From Suillus spraguei (lineage: Eukaryota > Basidiomycota > Agaricomycetes > Boletales > Suillaceae): a stretch of DNA of 18,173 nucleotides. The translations under genes were made by a program, and so were the position numbers. Where the stretch lies: assembly GCA_016800925.1 (NCBI GenBank), contig JABCPU010001031.1:1-18173 (forward strand). Reading direction: 5' to 3'. The notes beneath the pieces were generated by a model, which was not told the DNA's origin, ran no database searches, and saw nothing but the letters and a program-made list of their open reading frames with translations. This document shows positions 1 to 9,758 of the stretch, in pieces (the stretch's first letter is position 1; every line of letters begins with the position of its first letter).

Positions 1-960
1 CACGAGTGTCAAGTACAAGACCCGGGACCGAATGAATTCCTGGCATGTAACAAGTGCCGAGTGCCGGCAGAAACCCCGAACTCCGAAACTTCAAACTTCA
101 AACTTCAAAATTGAAACTTGCAAAATCTGTATCATTCAAATTTTCTATTTCCTTGCACAGTTCACCAAGCGTCAAGTACCAAGACCCGGGACACGAATCC
201 CGAATTCCTGCAGTGTAACAAGTGCCGAGTGCCGGAACACAACCCCTGAACTCCGAAACTTTCAAACTTCAAACTTCAAACTTCAAAATTGAAACTTGCA
301 AAAATCTGTATCATGTAAATTTTCTATTTCCTTACACAGTTCACCGAGTGTCAAGTACCAATACCCGGACCCGATTCCCGAATTCCTGGCAGTGTAACAA
401 GTGCCGAGTGCCGGAACCTGACCCCTGAACCCCGAAACTTCACACTTCAAACTTCAAAATTGAAACTTGCAAAAATCTGTATCATGTAAATTGCTATTTC
501 CTTACACAGTTCACTGAGTGTCAAGTACCAAGACCCGGGACCCAAATCCCGAATTCCTGGCAGTGTAACAGTGCCGAGTTGCTGGAACACAACCCCGAAA
601 CTCCGGAAACTTACAAACTTGAAACTTGAAACTCGCAAAGATGTCTAAGAATGTAAATTTTCTATTTCCCTTATACAGTTCACCGAGTGTCAAGTACCAA
701 GAACAGAGACCCGAATTCCTGAATTTCTGGCAATGTAACAAGTGCCGAGTGCCAGACCTCGAACCCCAAAACTTGAAACTCGCACAAATCTGTATCATGT
801 TAAATTTTCTATTTCCTTATACAGTTCACTGAGTGTCAAGTACCACAACCTGGAACCCAAATCCTGAATTCCTGGCAATGTAACAAGTGCCTCATGCCGG
901 AACCCGAACCCTAAACCCTGAACCCCAAAAATTTGAAACTTGAAACTTGAAACTTGAAAC
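1..960 (+). repeat. Satellite array A, forward copy
   Basis: Tandem array with five recognisable units and a partial one at the window edge, so it probably continues to the left. The anchor CAGTTCAC recurs at about 159, 337, 507, 677 and 821, giving a period of roughly 145-178 bp. Each unit has the same order: an AT-rich part (TATCATGTAAATTTTCTATTTCC), GTCAAGTACCAAGACCCGGG, GAATTCCTGGCAGTGTAACA, AGTGCCGAGTGCCGGAAC, then a run of AAACTTC/AAACTTG heptamers. Small indels between units break every reading frame, so the short ORFs here are not genes. The same array occurs reversed at 7590-9560. Confidence 0.9.
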
Positions 961-1109
961 TTGAAACTGTATGCCAGGGTTTTGGGTCCCAGGTCTCGGT
1001 AGTTCACACTTTGTGAGTTTCGAGTTTTGGGTTTCTAGTTTTGGCACTCAGCACTCAGGACTAGTACTCAGTGATTCAATAATTTGCTTCTGGCAGAGGT
1101 AACATTCGA
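960..1109 (+). repeat. Block B, terminal block of array A
   Basis: A stretch of about 150 bp follows the last A unit, running from GTATGCCAGGGTTTTGGGTC to CTGGCAGAGGTAACATTC. It recurs inverted at about 7440-7590, again directly attached to array A, and its inner half recurs at 6291-6350. At 1109 the similarity stops and unrelated array C sequence starts, so this is a sharp junction. A and B together behave as one arm of an inverted repeat whose other arm is 7440-9560. Confidence 0.8.
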
Positions 1110-1700
1110 GCCCCTTCCAGTGACAAACTCCGTACTATACAGGTCACCTGACCCACATAATATCCCGTCAAAGACGGGGCCAGCGGACCATGGGCCGAGG
1201 TTATGTATATCCTCGATGTTGACGGATGGCGGGGGGAAAATTATTTCTGATGGAGACGGGTGGGGCCGGGAGACTTGTATTTGTGGGAGAGACGGGTGGG
1301 CCGAGGGAAACATGATTTCTGATGTTGACGGATGGGCCAGGGGGATATCATCCCCGACAGAGATGGGTGGGCCCATCTGGGTAGTATGTAGAGTAGGATA
1401 TTATAGACAGCTGGGCTGAAGAGAGATGCAAGGCAAATATTATTGCATAGACGGGTGGGCCGAGGTAAGAGAATATTACATATATGGGTGGGCCGAGGTG
1501 AGAGAATATTACATATACGGGTGGGCTGAGGGGAGAGAATATTACATATATGGGTAGGCCGACGTGGGGTGTATTACATAGACGGGTGGGCCAAGGGTGC
1601 AGTAAAATATTTATTGCATAGATGGGTGGGCCGACGTGGGGGAATTTTACATAGACGGGTGGGCCGAGGTAAAATATATTACATATATGGGTGGGCCTAG
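1110..1700 (+). repeat. Array C, forward copy
   Basis: From about 1440, short tandem units of roughly 35-55 bp are built on GACGGGTGGGCCGAGG followed by an AT-rich spacer (AGAGAATATTACATATA). The proximal part (1110-1440) is a more divergent version that includes CCAGCGGACCATGGGCCGAGG. The whole block recurs inverted at 10460-10915. There the matching sequence includes CCATGGTCCGCTGG and CGGGATATTATG in mirrored order. Long ORFs on both strands come from the biased repeat unit and are not conserved between the copies, so no gene is called. Confidence 0.85.
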
Positions 1701-2060
1701 ATATGTATCATAAAGACGTACAGCTGATGTAGCCACCAGAGAATCAAACACATAGGATACATGCACCCTATGAGTGCATATACCTACCATCGACCACCAA
1801 AATCTAAACCCTGAAGCACGAAAACCTGAATTCATCATGTCTGACATTCATCGATAATTGAGGTGCCGGGGTGCCGGGTGCCAAGTCCCGAATCCAGGAA
1901 CTCGAAACTGGAGATTCAAACTAGAGATTTCCTGAATTCCGGATACCCGGACACCTGAAACACAACACACAAGGTGAAAGATTTAAAGTCCATGTGTGGA
2001 GTCATCTAGTGCCGAGTGCCGGGTGCGGGTGCAGAGTACCGAAACTAGAAACTAGAAACT
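1700..2060. other. Spacer between arrays C and D
   Basis: At 1700-1860 there is sequence of no recognised type and no credible ORF. From 1860 to 2060 scattered array words appear (GTGCCGGGGTGCCGGGTGCC, AGTGCCGAGTGCCGGGTGC, GAAACTAGAAACTAGAAACT), which suggests badly decayed satellite units. No promoter or RNA gene was seen. Confidence 0.5.
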
Positions 2061-2400
2061 CGAGATTTCAGACAAAACAGACATCTACCAAAAATGTGTG
2101 GATCAAAGTTTTGTTGTTGCCTGACATGTGTCTGAGTCCCGAGGACCGGACCCCGAAATTGTAGACTACCAGATTTCGGGATTCGGGGTTCGGCACTCGA
2201 GATTCAAGATTTGAGATGAAAAAGATATCTACCAAAAATGTGTGGATCAAAGTCATTTTATTGCCTAACATTGTTTTTGGTCTCAAGTGCAAAAGCCCGA
2301 GTACCAAACTGTGAACCCCTAAATAGTAGACTACCAGATTTTCGGAGTTCGGCACTTAGAATGTGTGGATCAATAGGTGTCTATTGCCTCACATTGTTCT
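2060..2400 (+). repeat. Array D edge units, long form
   Basis: About three units of 100-150 bp carry TCTACCAAAAATGTGTGGATCAAAG, then TTATTGCCT-ACAT, then a GAGTCCCGAG / TTCGGGGTTCGGCACTC tract. These are long variants of the array D unit. The same long form appears reversed at 5010-5165 and at 9565-9757, so array D is bracketed by inverted edge units. No coding potential was seen. Confidence 0.7.
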
Positions 2401-5010
2401 GAGTCCCGAGTCCCGAGTGCTGGGTGCCGGGGTTCAGGGTTCAGCACTGACAATATGTTGCTCAAGATCTTTCACATTATGAGTACCAAGTCCCGAGTGC
2501 CGGGTGCTGGAGTTCGGGGTTTGGCACATAAAATATGTGGATTGAGGTCTTTCACATTGTTTTGACTGCCGAACCCCGAGCTCCGGCACTCGGGGTTCGG
2601 CACTCAACATGTGTAAATCAATATCATGGTATTGCCTCACATTGTGCTAACTCCCAGGTGCCGGAGCTCGGGGTTCGGCACTCAACATGTGTAAATCAAT
2701 ATCTTTGTATTGCCTCACATAGTTGTAACTCGCAGGTGGCGGGGTTTGGGGTTCGGTGTTAAAATATGTGGATCGATATCATTCACATTGTTATGAGTAC
2801 CAAGTCCCGAGTCCCGATTGCCGGGTGCCGGAGTTCGGGGTTCGGCACATAAAATATGTGGATTGAGGTCTTTCACATTGTTTTGAGTGCCGAACCCCAA
2901 GCTCCGGCACCCGGGAGTTAGCACAATGTGAGGCAATACCATGATATTGATTTACACAAGTTGAGTGCCATCCCCGAGTGCCGGGTGCCGGAGCTCGGGG
3001 TTCGGCACTCAACATGTGTAAATCAATATTATGGTATTGCCTCACATTGTGCTAACTCCCGGGTGCTGGAGCTCGGAAGTCCTGAGTCCCGAGTGCCGGA
3101 GTTGGGTTCGGCACATAAAATATGTGGATCGAGGTCTTTCACATTGTTTTGACTGCCAACCCGAGCGCCGGCACTCGGGACTTGGGACTTCCGAGCTCCG
3201 GCACCGGAGTTAGCACAATGTGAGGCAATACCATAATATTGATTTACACATGTTGAGTGCCGAACCCGAGTGCCGGAGCTCGGGGTTTGGCAGTCAAAAC
3301 AATGTGAAAGACCTCAATCCACATATTTTATGTGCCGAACCCCGAACTCCGGCACTCGGGACTCAGCACTCGGGGATCGGCACTCAACTTGTGTAAATCA
3401 ATATCATGGTATTGCCTCACATTGTGCTAACTCCCGGGTGCTGGAGCTTGGAAGTCCCGAGTGCCGGAGTTCGGGGTTCGGCACATAAAATATGTGGATC
3501 GAGGTCTTTCACATTGTTTTGACTGCCGAACCCCGAGCTCCGGCACTGGGGTTCGGCACTCAACATGTGTAAATCAATATTATGGTATTGCCTCACATTG
3601 TTTTGACTGCCAAACCCCGAGCTCCGGCACTTGGGGTTCGGCACTCAACATGTGTAAATCAATATCATGGTATTGCCTCACATTGTGCTAACTCCCAGGT
3701 GCCGGAGTGCGGGGTTCAGCACTCAACATGTGTAAATCAATATCTTTGTATTGCCTCACATGGTAACCTGGCACTCAGTGATCGTAATTCGGGACTCAAC
3801 TTTGTATTGCCTCACATGGTTCTAACTCACGGGTGGCGGTGTTCGGGGTTCGGTGTTAAAATATGTGGATTGATATCTGTCTCATTGTTATGAGTATCAA
3901 GTCCCGAGTCCCGAGTGTCGGGTGCCGGAGTTCGGGGTTCAGCATTCAACATGTGTACATCAATATCTTTGTATTGACTCACATTGTTCTCACTCCCGGG
4001 TGCTGGGGTTCGGGGTTGGGTGGTTAAATATGTGGATCAATATCTTTCACATGGTTATGAGTCCCGAGTCCAGATTCCCAACTGCCAGGTGCCAAAGTTC
4101 GGGGTTCAGCACTCCACACGTGTAAATCAATATCTTTGTATTGCCTCACATATTTCTAACTCCCGGGTGCCGGGGTTTGGGGTTCGGTGATAGAATATGT
4201 GCATCGACATCTTTCACATTGTTATAAGTTCCAAGGCCTGAGTCCGAGTGCCGGGTGCCGGAGTTCAGGGTTTGGCACTCAACATGTGTAAATCAATATC
4301 TGTGTATTGCCTCACATTGTTCTAACTCCCGGGTGCTGGAGTTCAGGGTTCAGCACATAAAATATGTGGATCGATATCTTTCACATTGTTATGAGTCCCG
4401 AATCCTGATCCCCAAGTGCCGGGTGCCGGAGTTTGGGGTTCGGCACTCAACATGTGTAAATCAATATCTTTGGATTGCCTCACATTGTTCTAACTCCCAG
4501 GTGCTGGGGTTCGGGGTTCGGTGTTAAAATATGTGGATCAATATCTCTCACATTGTTATGAGGGCTGAGTCCCGATTCCCGACTGCCGGGTGCCGGAGTT
4601 CAGGGTTTGGTGTCTAAATATGTGCATTGATATCTTTCACATTGTTATGAGTCCCAAGGCCCGAGTCCTGAGTGCCGGGTGCCAGAGTTCGGGGTTCGGC
4701 ACTCAATATGTGTGAATCAATATCTCTGTATTGCCTCACATTGTTCTAAGTCCCGGGTGCCAGGGGTTGGGGTTCAGCACTTAAAATATGTAGATCAATA
4801 TTTTTCACATGGTGATGAGTCCCAAGTCCCGGGTGCCGGGGTTCGGGGTTCGGCACTTAAGATGTATGGATTGATATGTTTCACATTGTTACCCGGCACC
4901 CGGCACAAGGTGACTCAACAGATAGGTTTTAAATTCTTTACATTTTGTGTCGAGTCCTGAGTGCCAGGTGCCGGGGTTCAGGGTTCGGCACTCAAAATGT
5001 GTGAATTAAT
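2400..5010 (+). repeat. Satellite array D, two-part higher-order repeat
   Basis: About 2.6 kb of tandem half-units of roughly 80-85 bp. Two types tend to alternate. One carries CAACATGTGTAAATCAATATC, TTGCCTCACATTGT and CTAACTCCCGGGTGCC. The other carries AAAATATGTGGATCGATATC, TTTCACATTGTTATGAGTCCCG. Both share GTGCCGGAGTTCGGGGTTCGG. A type-1/type-2 dimer of about 165-170 bp is thus the likely higher-order unit, clearest at 3840-4560. Groups of units are inverted at about 2885-2970 and 3145-3360. The many 60-100 codon ORFs are readings of the repeat and are not genes. Confidence 0.9.
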
Positions 5011-5165
5011 GTGAGGCAATAAAAAGACTTTGACCCACACATTTTTAGTGCTGAACCCCGAACTCTGACATCTGGTAGTCCACAATTTCGAGGTTTGGCA
5101 CTCGTGATTCTGCACTCGGGACTCAGAAAAATGTGAGACAATAAAAGGAATTTGATCCACACATT
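5010..5165 (-). repeat. Array D edge units, reversed
   Basis: Two units carry the complement of the 2060-2400 form: GTGAGGCAATAAAAAGACTTTG with CACACATTTTTAG, then GTGAGACAATAAAAGGAATTTG with CACACATTT. Between them is the GGTAGTCCACAATTTCGAGG segment, which is also present at 9640-9660. They close array D with the orientation opposite to its left edge. Confidence 0.7.
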
Positions 5166-5435
5166 TAAAACTTGAAACTCACAAAATGTATATCATGTAA
5201 ATTTTCTATTTCCTTACACAGTTCACCAATTGTCAAGTAACAAGACCTGAGACCCAAATCCTGAATTCCTGGCAATGTATGAAGTGCTGGGAGTGCTGAG
5301 TGCCGAAGCCCGAGACCCAAAACTTGAAATTTCAAAACTCGCAAACATCTGTATCATGTACAATTTCTATTTCCTTACACAGTTCACCGAGTGTTGAGTA
5401 CCAAGACCTGAGACCCAAATCCCAAATTTAGGGTT
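5165..5435 (+). repeat. Array A, two isolated forward units
   Basis: Two array A units (AAATTTTCTATTTCCTTACA at about 5197 and a similar match at about 5360, each followed by CAGTTCACC and GTCAAGTA/GTTGAGTA-CCAAGACC) lie between array D and block E. Another A-like stub (AACTCGCAAAAATGTATATC) lies at about 5532-5560 beyond a short insertion, so this A segment seems to have been split. Confidence 0.8.
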
Positions 5436-5530
5436 GGCAGGCTAGCTGTGGAGGTCCAGAGGTCCGGAAATATGGAGATCAGGGCCAGAGATCATAGTGG
5501 AGATGGGGTGTGAAATATGGTATGTGACAG
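5435..5530. other. Insertion inside array A, shared with 10377-10415
   Basis: Roughly 95 bp starting GGGTTGGCAGGCTAGCTGTG interrupts an array A unit. Its first 35 or so bases match GGGTTAGCAAGCTAGCTGCA at 10377 in the same orientation. The flanking E copies, in contrast, are inverted to each other. No function is visible. Confidence 0.5.
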
Positions 5531-5569
5531 AAACTCGCAAAAATGTATATCATGTAAAATTAGTATTCC

Positions 5570-6284
5570 CTAGGCCGGACCTTTGACCCTTTGTTATATT
5601 ATACTTTCCGAACTTTGTCCGAACTCCAGTCTTTATCTCTGTTCACCTCCAGCTCTACCTTTGGTAGTCTTCCTCTGTTTGTTTCTACTCCGGACTTCAT
5701 CCGTAGTAGCCTGTACCTTCCTTACATAATCTCCGGACCTACTCCTCCATAGTAGGGCAATACTTCCCCCCAAATCCACAGAGCTCCGCTCCTCTGTTTC
5801 TCCACTCCTCCACTCCTCCATTTCTGTGTTCCTCCACTCCTCATCCTCCGGACCTCCTATCTCCGGACCTCTTGTCCTGTCCTATCCTATCCTTGACCTC
5901 CTGTGGATCATATTTCCCCTGGAGCCTTGCTCCAATCCTGCCCTAGACTTCATCCAGTGGTCTTCCCTTCACCCATTCTACTTGGGACTTGTCCCAGTAG
6001 TCTTACCTCTATCTCCGCCTACCTGCGGCATAGTTTTCTACACTTCTCCAGAAGTTTATTGGCGCTCTATGGAGCAATCCAGCCCAAGAGTTCCTCCAAG
6101 GTTCTCCCTCGGACTTCACAAGAACTCCTCTTTGGACTTCATATGAAATTAGGGGCATGTACTCAGGCAAGGGGCACAGCCCACAAGCTGAGGCCAAGCC
6201 CCCATGAATTAGTATGACCCTCCAGTACGACCCCATGCAAAGCTGGAACTTCTGAATTGCCTCTGGTTTTGCATGGCCATAACA
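5570..6284 (-). repeat. Block E, LTR-like pyrimidine-rich repeat
   Basis: A block of about 700 bp ending in GGTTTTGCATGGCCATAACA. It has an inverted counterpart at 9759-10260, and about 500 bp align by eye at roughly 70% identity. Shared landmarks are CTCCTATCTCCGGACCTC, TTCTACTTGGGACTT, CAGTAGTCTTACCT and CCCCATGCAAAGCTGGAACT. Positions 5630-5930 are strongly pyrimidine-rich on this strand (repeated CCTCCACTCCTC). On the minus strand the block would start TGTTATGG and contain TGCCCCTAAT, features shared with the solo LTRs at 13854-17166. An LTR origin is therefore plausible, but no target duplication was found. The ORFs across it are broken in the other copy and are not called. Confidence 0.6.
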
Positions 6285-6434
6285 GTTTTGAGTTTCGGCA
6301 CTCAGCACTCAGTGATTCAATAATTTGCTTCTGGCAGAGGTAACATTCATTGAAAAAAATTTGTATATACATCAATTACTATGCAATTATGCCAACCTCC
6401 TCACAAGACCCTTTAACCTTCACCTCAACATCCA
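6285..6434 (+). repeat. Element F left arm
   Basis: Outer, well conserved part of the left inverted repeat. Similarity to the right arm drops immediately after ACCTCAACATCCA. The first 60 or so bases (CACTCAGCACTCAGTGATTC onward to GGTAACATTC) are also the end of block B at 1045-1109. Confidence 0.8.
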
Positions 6435-7355
6435 AGAACAAAAACATAGAAAGTCGCATTTCTCACACTTTTGATGTTTTCAGTATCTTACTCTTGCATA
6501 AATAATACAGCCTCTTCATATATCATTATAATACCATATATACTTGCTTTGTATGACAAGGATCAGCTTAAAATAGGCCGGAGTTTTGAACTAGTGTGAA
6601 TGCTTACTATTTCTACTGATAAGGAGCCCATACTTTCAAAACATCAAAGTTTATTAATCAGACACCTGGAGTAGATTTAAAATACATTCACTATGATATA
6701 TCTAAATTTATAAAACCATCCAACAAGAATTGAGTGCTGAGGAAGTGAAATAGATAAGAAATTGACTGTGGGAAAGTTCAAAGTCCCAAAATATCGAAAA
6801 TGGTCAGTTGGGCAGTTGTAGGACTTTGACGCTGGGTCAACTGAGATATACACCACATCCCTTTCACCACCCTCCAACCTCAGGGCAATATGCAGTATAG
6901 GTTCCTTTAGTAGTCTAACATGTATCTTACATATTTTGAATGAAATATTTAAACTGTACCATATATAAATGTGACTTTGTGTAAAAAGATGTCAATTGTC
7001 ACTTTTCACACATATGTCATTTTACTTATCATTCAGTCAGTCCTTCATGGATCTTTCTAAAACTTCAAATACATCATTAGGGACATATATGAGAGGTAAA
7101 TCACGCATCAGATCACTTATCACAAGCTTGATTATTATGTAGGCTTCTTATCAGTAGAAATATCCCCTGTACATGACATATCAGATTTGTGGCCTATATA
7201 CAACTGATCCTTTGCATATGACACATGTGGGAGTGTACTACTGTTGATGTCTGAGCAGGACTGGCCATTTATGCAATGATAAGACATTGAAAAACTTTAA
7301 AAATGATTGAGGAGCAACAGGAGGGCATCCATGATAAGATGGTCGAGATTGAACT

Positions 7356-7525
7356 GGATGTTGAGGTGAAGGTTAAAGGGTCTTGTGAGGAGGTGGACAT
7401 AATTGCATAGTGATAGATGTATATACAATTTTTTTCAATGAATGTTACCTCTGCCAGAAGCAAATTATTGAATCACTGAGTGCCGAGTCCTGAGTGCTGA
7501 GTGCCAAAACTAGAAACCCAAAACT
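7356..7525 (-). repeat. Element F right arm with inverted block B
   Basis: Mirror of 6285-6434, beginning TGGATGTTGAGGTGAAGG and running through TGTTACCTCTGCCAGAAGC. Beyond about 7460 it carries the rest of inverted block B (AAACTAGAAACCCAAAACTG and, to 7590, CCCAAAACCCTGGCATACAG). It thus joins element F to the reversed A array without a visible gap. Confidence 0.8.
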
Positions 7526-7589
7526 GAAACTCACAAAGTGTGAACTACCGAGACCCGGACCCAAAACCCTGGCATACAGTTTCAAGTTT

Positions 7590-9560
7590 CAAGTTTCAAG
7601 TTTCAAATTTTGGGGTTCAGGGTTTAGGGTTCGGGTTCCGGCATGAGGCACTTGTTACATTGCCAGGAATTCAGGATTTGGGTTCCAGGTTTTGGTACTT
7701 GACACTCGGTGAACTGTATAAGGAAATAGAAATTTACATGATACAGATTTGTGCGAGTTTCAAGTTTTGGGGTTCGAGGTCTGGCACTCGGCACTTGTTA
7801 CATTGCCAGAAATTCAGGATTCGGGTCTCAGTTCTTGGTACTTGACACTCGGTGAACTGTATAAGGAAATAGAAAATTTACATCTTAGACATCTTTGCGA
7901 GTTTCAAGTTTCAAGTTGTAAGTTTCGGAGTTCGGGGGTTGTGTTCCAGCACTCGGCACTTGTTACACTGCCAGGAATTCGGGATTTGGGTCCGGGTCTT
8001 GGTACTTGACACTCAGTGAACTGTGTAAGGAAATAGCAATTTTACATGATACAGATTTTTGCAAGTTTCAATTTTGAAGTTTGAAGTGTGAAGTTTCGGG
8101 GTTCAGGGTCAGGTTCCGGCACTCGGCACTTGTTACACTGCCAGGAATTCGGGATCGGGTCCCGGGTCTTGGTACTTGACACTCGGTGAACTGTGGAAGG
8201 AAATAGAAAATTTACATGATACAGATTTTTGCAAGTTTCAATTTTGAAGTTTGAAGTTTGAAGTTCGGGTTCGGGGGTGTTCGGCACTGGCACTTGTTAC
8301 ACTGCCAGGAATTTGGGTTCTCCGGGTCTTGTACTTGACACTGGTGAACTGTGCAGAAATGAAAATTTACATGATACAGATTTTTGCAAGTTTCAATTTT
8401 GAAGTTTGAAGTTTGAAGTTTCGGGGTTCGGGGGTCCGGCACTCGGCACTTGTTACACTGCAGGAATTTGGGATTCGGGTCCCGGGTCTTGGTACTTGAC
8501 ACTTGGTGAACTGTGCAAGGAAATAGAAAATTTACATGATACAGATTTTTGCAAGTTTCAATTTTGAAGTTTGAAGTTTGAAGTTTCGGGGTTCGGGGGT
8601 TGGTTCCGGCACTCGGCACTTGTTACATGCCAGGAATTTGGGATTCGGGTCCCGGGTCTTGGTACTTGACACTCGGTGAACTGTGCAAGGAAATAGAAAA
8701 TTTACATGATACAGATTTTTGCAAGTTTCAATTTTGAAGTTTGAAGTTTAAGTTTGAAGTTTCGGGGTTCGGGGTTGGTTTCCGGCACTCGGCACTTGTT
8801 ACATTGCCAGGATTCGGGATTTCGGTCCGGTCTTGTACTGACACCAGTGAACTGTGCAAGGAAATAGAAATTTTACATGATACAGATTTTTGGCAAGGTT
8901 CAATTTTGAAGTTTGAAGTTGAAGTTTCGGGTTCGGGGGTCGGTTCTGGCACTCGGCACTTGTTACATGCCGGAATTCGGGATTCGGGTCCCGGGTCTTG
9001 GTACTTGACACTCGGTGAACTGTGCAAGGAAATAAAATTTTACATGATACAGATTTTTGCAAGTTTCAATTTTGAAAGTTTGAAGTGTGAAGTTTCGGGT
9101 TCGGGGTGGTTCCGGCACTCGCACTTGTTACATGCCAGGAATTCGGGATTCGGGTCCCGGGTCTTGGTACTTGACACTCGGTGAAACTGTGCAAGGAAAT
9201 AGAAATTTTAATGATACAATTTTTGCAAGTTTCAATTTGAAGTTTGAAGTTTGAAGTTTTGGGGTTCGGGTTGCCGGCACTCGGCACTTGTTACATTGCC
9301 AGGAATTCAGGATTCGGTCCCGGGTCTTGGTACTTGACACTCGTGAACTGTGTAAGGAAATAGAATTTTACATGATACACATTTTTGTGAGTTCCAAGTT
9401 CCAAGTTTTAAGTTTCGAGTTCTGGGTTCGGGTTCCGGCACTTGGCACTTGTTACATTGCCAGGATTCATGATTCGGGTCCTGGGTCTTGGTACTTGACA
9501 CTCGGTGAACTGTGTGAGGAATAGGCATTTTACATGATATACATTTTTGCAAGTTTCAAG
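7590..9560 (-). repeat. Satellite array A, reversed copy (about 12 units)
   Basis: The anchor GTGAACTGT recurs at about 7709, 7853, 8014, 8183, 8343, 8506, 8670, 8846, 9015, 9181, 9333 and 9505, spaced 144-176 bp. Each unit is the reverse complement of the 1-960 unit: TTGGTACTTGACACTCGGTG, AAGGAAATAGAAAATTTACA, GATACAGATTTTTGCAAG, GAAGTTTGAAGTTTG heptamers, then GGCACTTGTTACATTGCC. Single-base indels are common between neighbouring units. The many 70-147 codon ORFs on both strands are repeat readings, not genes. Confidence 0.92.
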
Positions 9561-9564
9561 TTTT

Positions 9565-9757
9565 GAGTTTTGAGTTTCAGCTTTTTATTGCCTCACATTT
9601 TTCTGAGTCCCAAGTGCCAATCCTGAGTGCTGAACCCCAGTAGTCCACAATTTCGGGGTTCGGCACTTGGGATTCAGCACTCAGGACTCAGACAAATGTC
9701 AGGCAATCAAAAGATTTGATTCACACATTTTTGGTAGATATCTTTTTTGTCTCGAAT
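9565..9757 (-). repeat. Array D long-form unit, reversed outlier
   Basis: Two part-units carry TTTTTATTGCCTCACATTTT, AGTAGTCCACAATTTCGGGG and CACACATTTTTGGTAGATATC. This is the mirror of the edge units at 2060-2400, including the CTACCAAAAATGTGTG segment. They are attached directly to the end of reversed array A and to the start of reversed block E. Confidence 0.7.
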
Positions 9758-9758
9758 C

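Larger units (their letters stand above)
6285..7525. mobile_element. Element F: long terminal-inverted-repeat element, non-autonomous
   Basis: About 1.24 kb with mirrored ends. Left arm 6291-6434 and right arm 7356-7510 are nearly identical when one is reverse-complemented, sharing TTCAATAATTTGCTTCTGGC, GAGGTAACATTCATTGAAAA and ACCTCCTCACAAGACCCTTT. A second, weaker mirrored block further in pairs 6558-6628 with 7142-7213 (AAGGATCAG, TAGGCC, TTTCTACTGATAAG). The arms are therefore more than 300 bp long with a diverged centre near 6900. The interior is AT-rich and has no transposase. This fits a foldback or MITE-like derivative of a DNA transposon. The outer limits are uncertain because the ends merge with block B. 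Confidence 0.7.

Noticed and set aside
1068..1419. ORFs of 102 and 111 codons on both strands
   Set aside because: Both read through block B and array C repeats. The mirrored copy at 10760-10915 does not keep either frame.
5826..6217. ORFs of 106 and 104 codons in block E
   Set aside because: They come from the pyrimidine-rich strand, which lacks stop codons. The inverted copy at 9759-10260 breaks the frames with stops and indels.
6677..6990. Minus-strand open frame in the centre of element F (YNCPTDHFRYFGTLNFP and similar)
   Set aside because: Composition is protein-like for about 100 codons, but no transposase motif is recognised, there is no clear start and the region is AT-rich. Kept only as a weak possibility.
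8212..9184. ORFs of 135 and 147 codons in array A
   Set aside because: Repeat readings. Neighbouring units differ by single-base indels, so no frame is maintained, and ORFs appear on both strands.
1..9560. CRISPR array
   Set aside because: The tandem units are whole-unit satellites with diverged copies, not short identical repeats separated by unique spacers, and the surroundings are eukaryotic.
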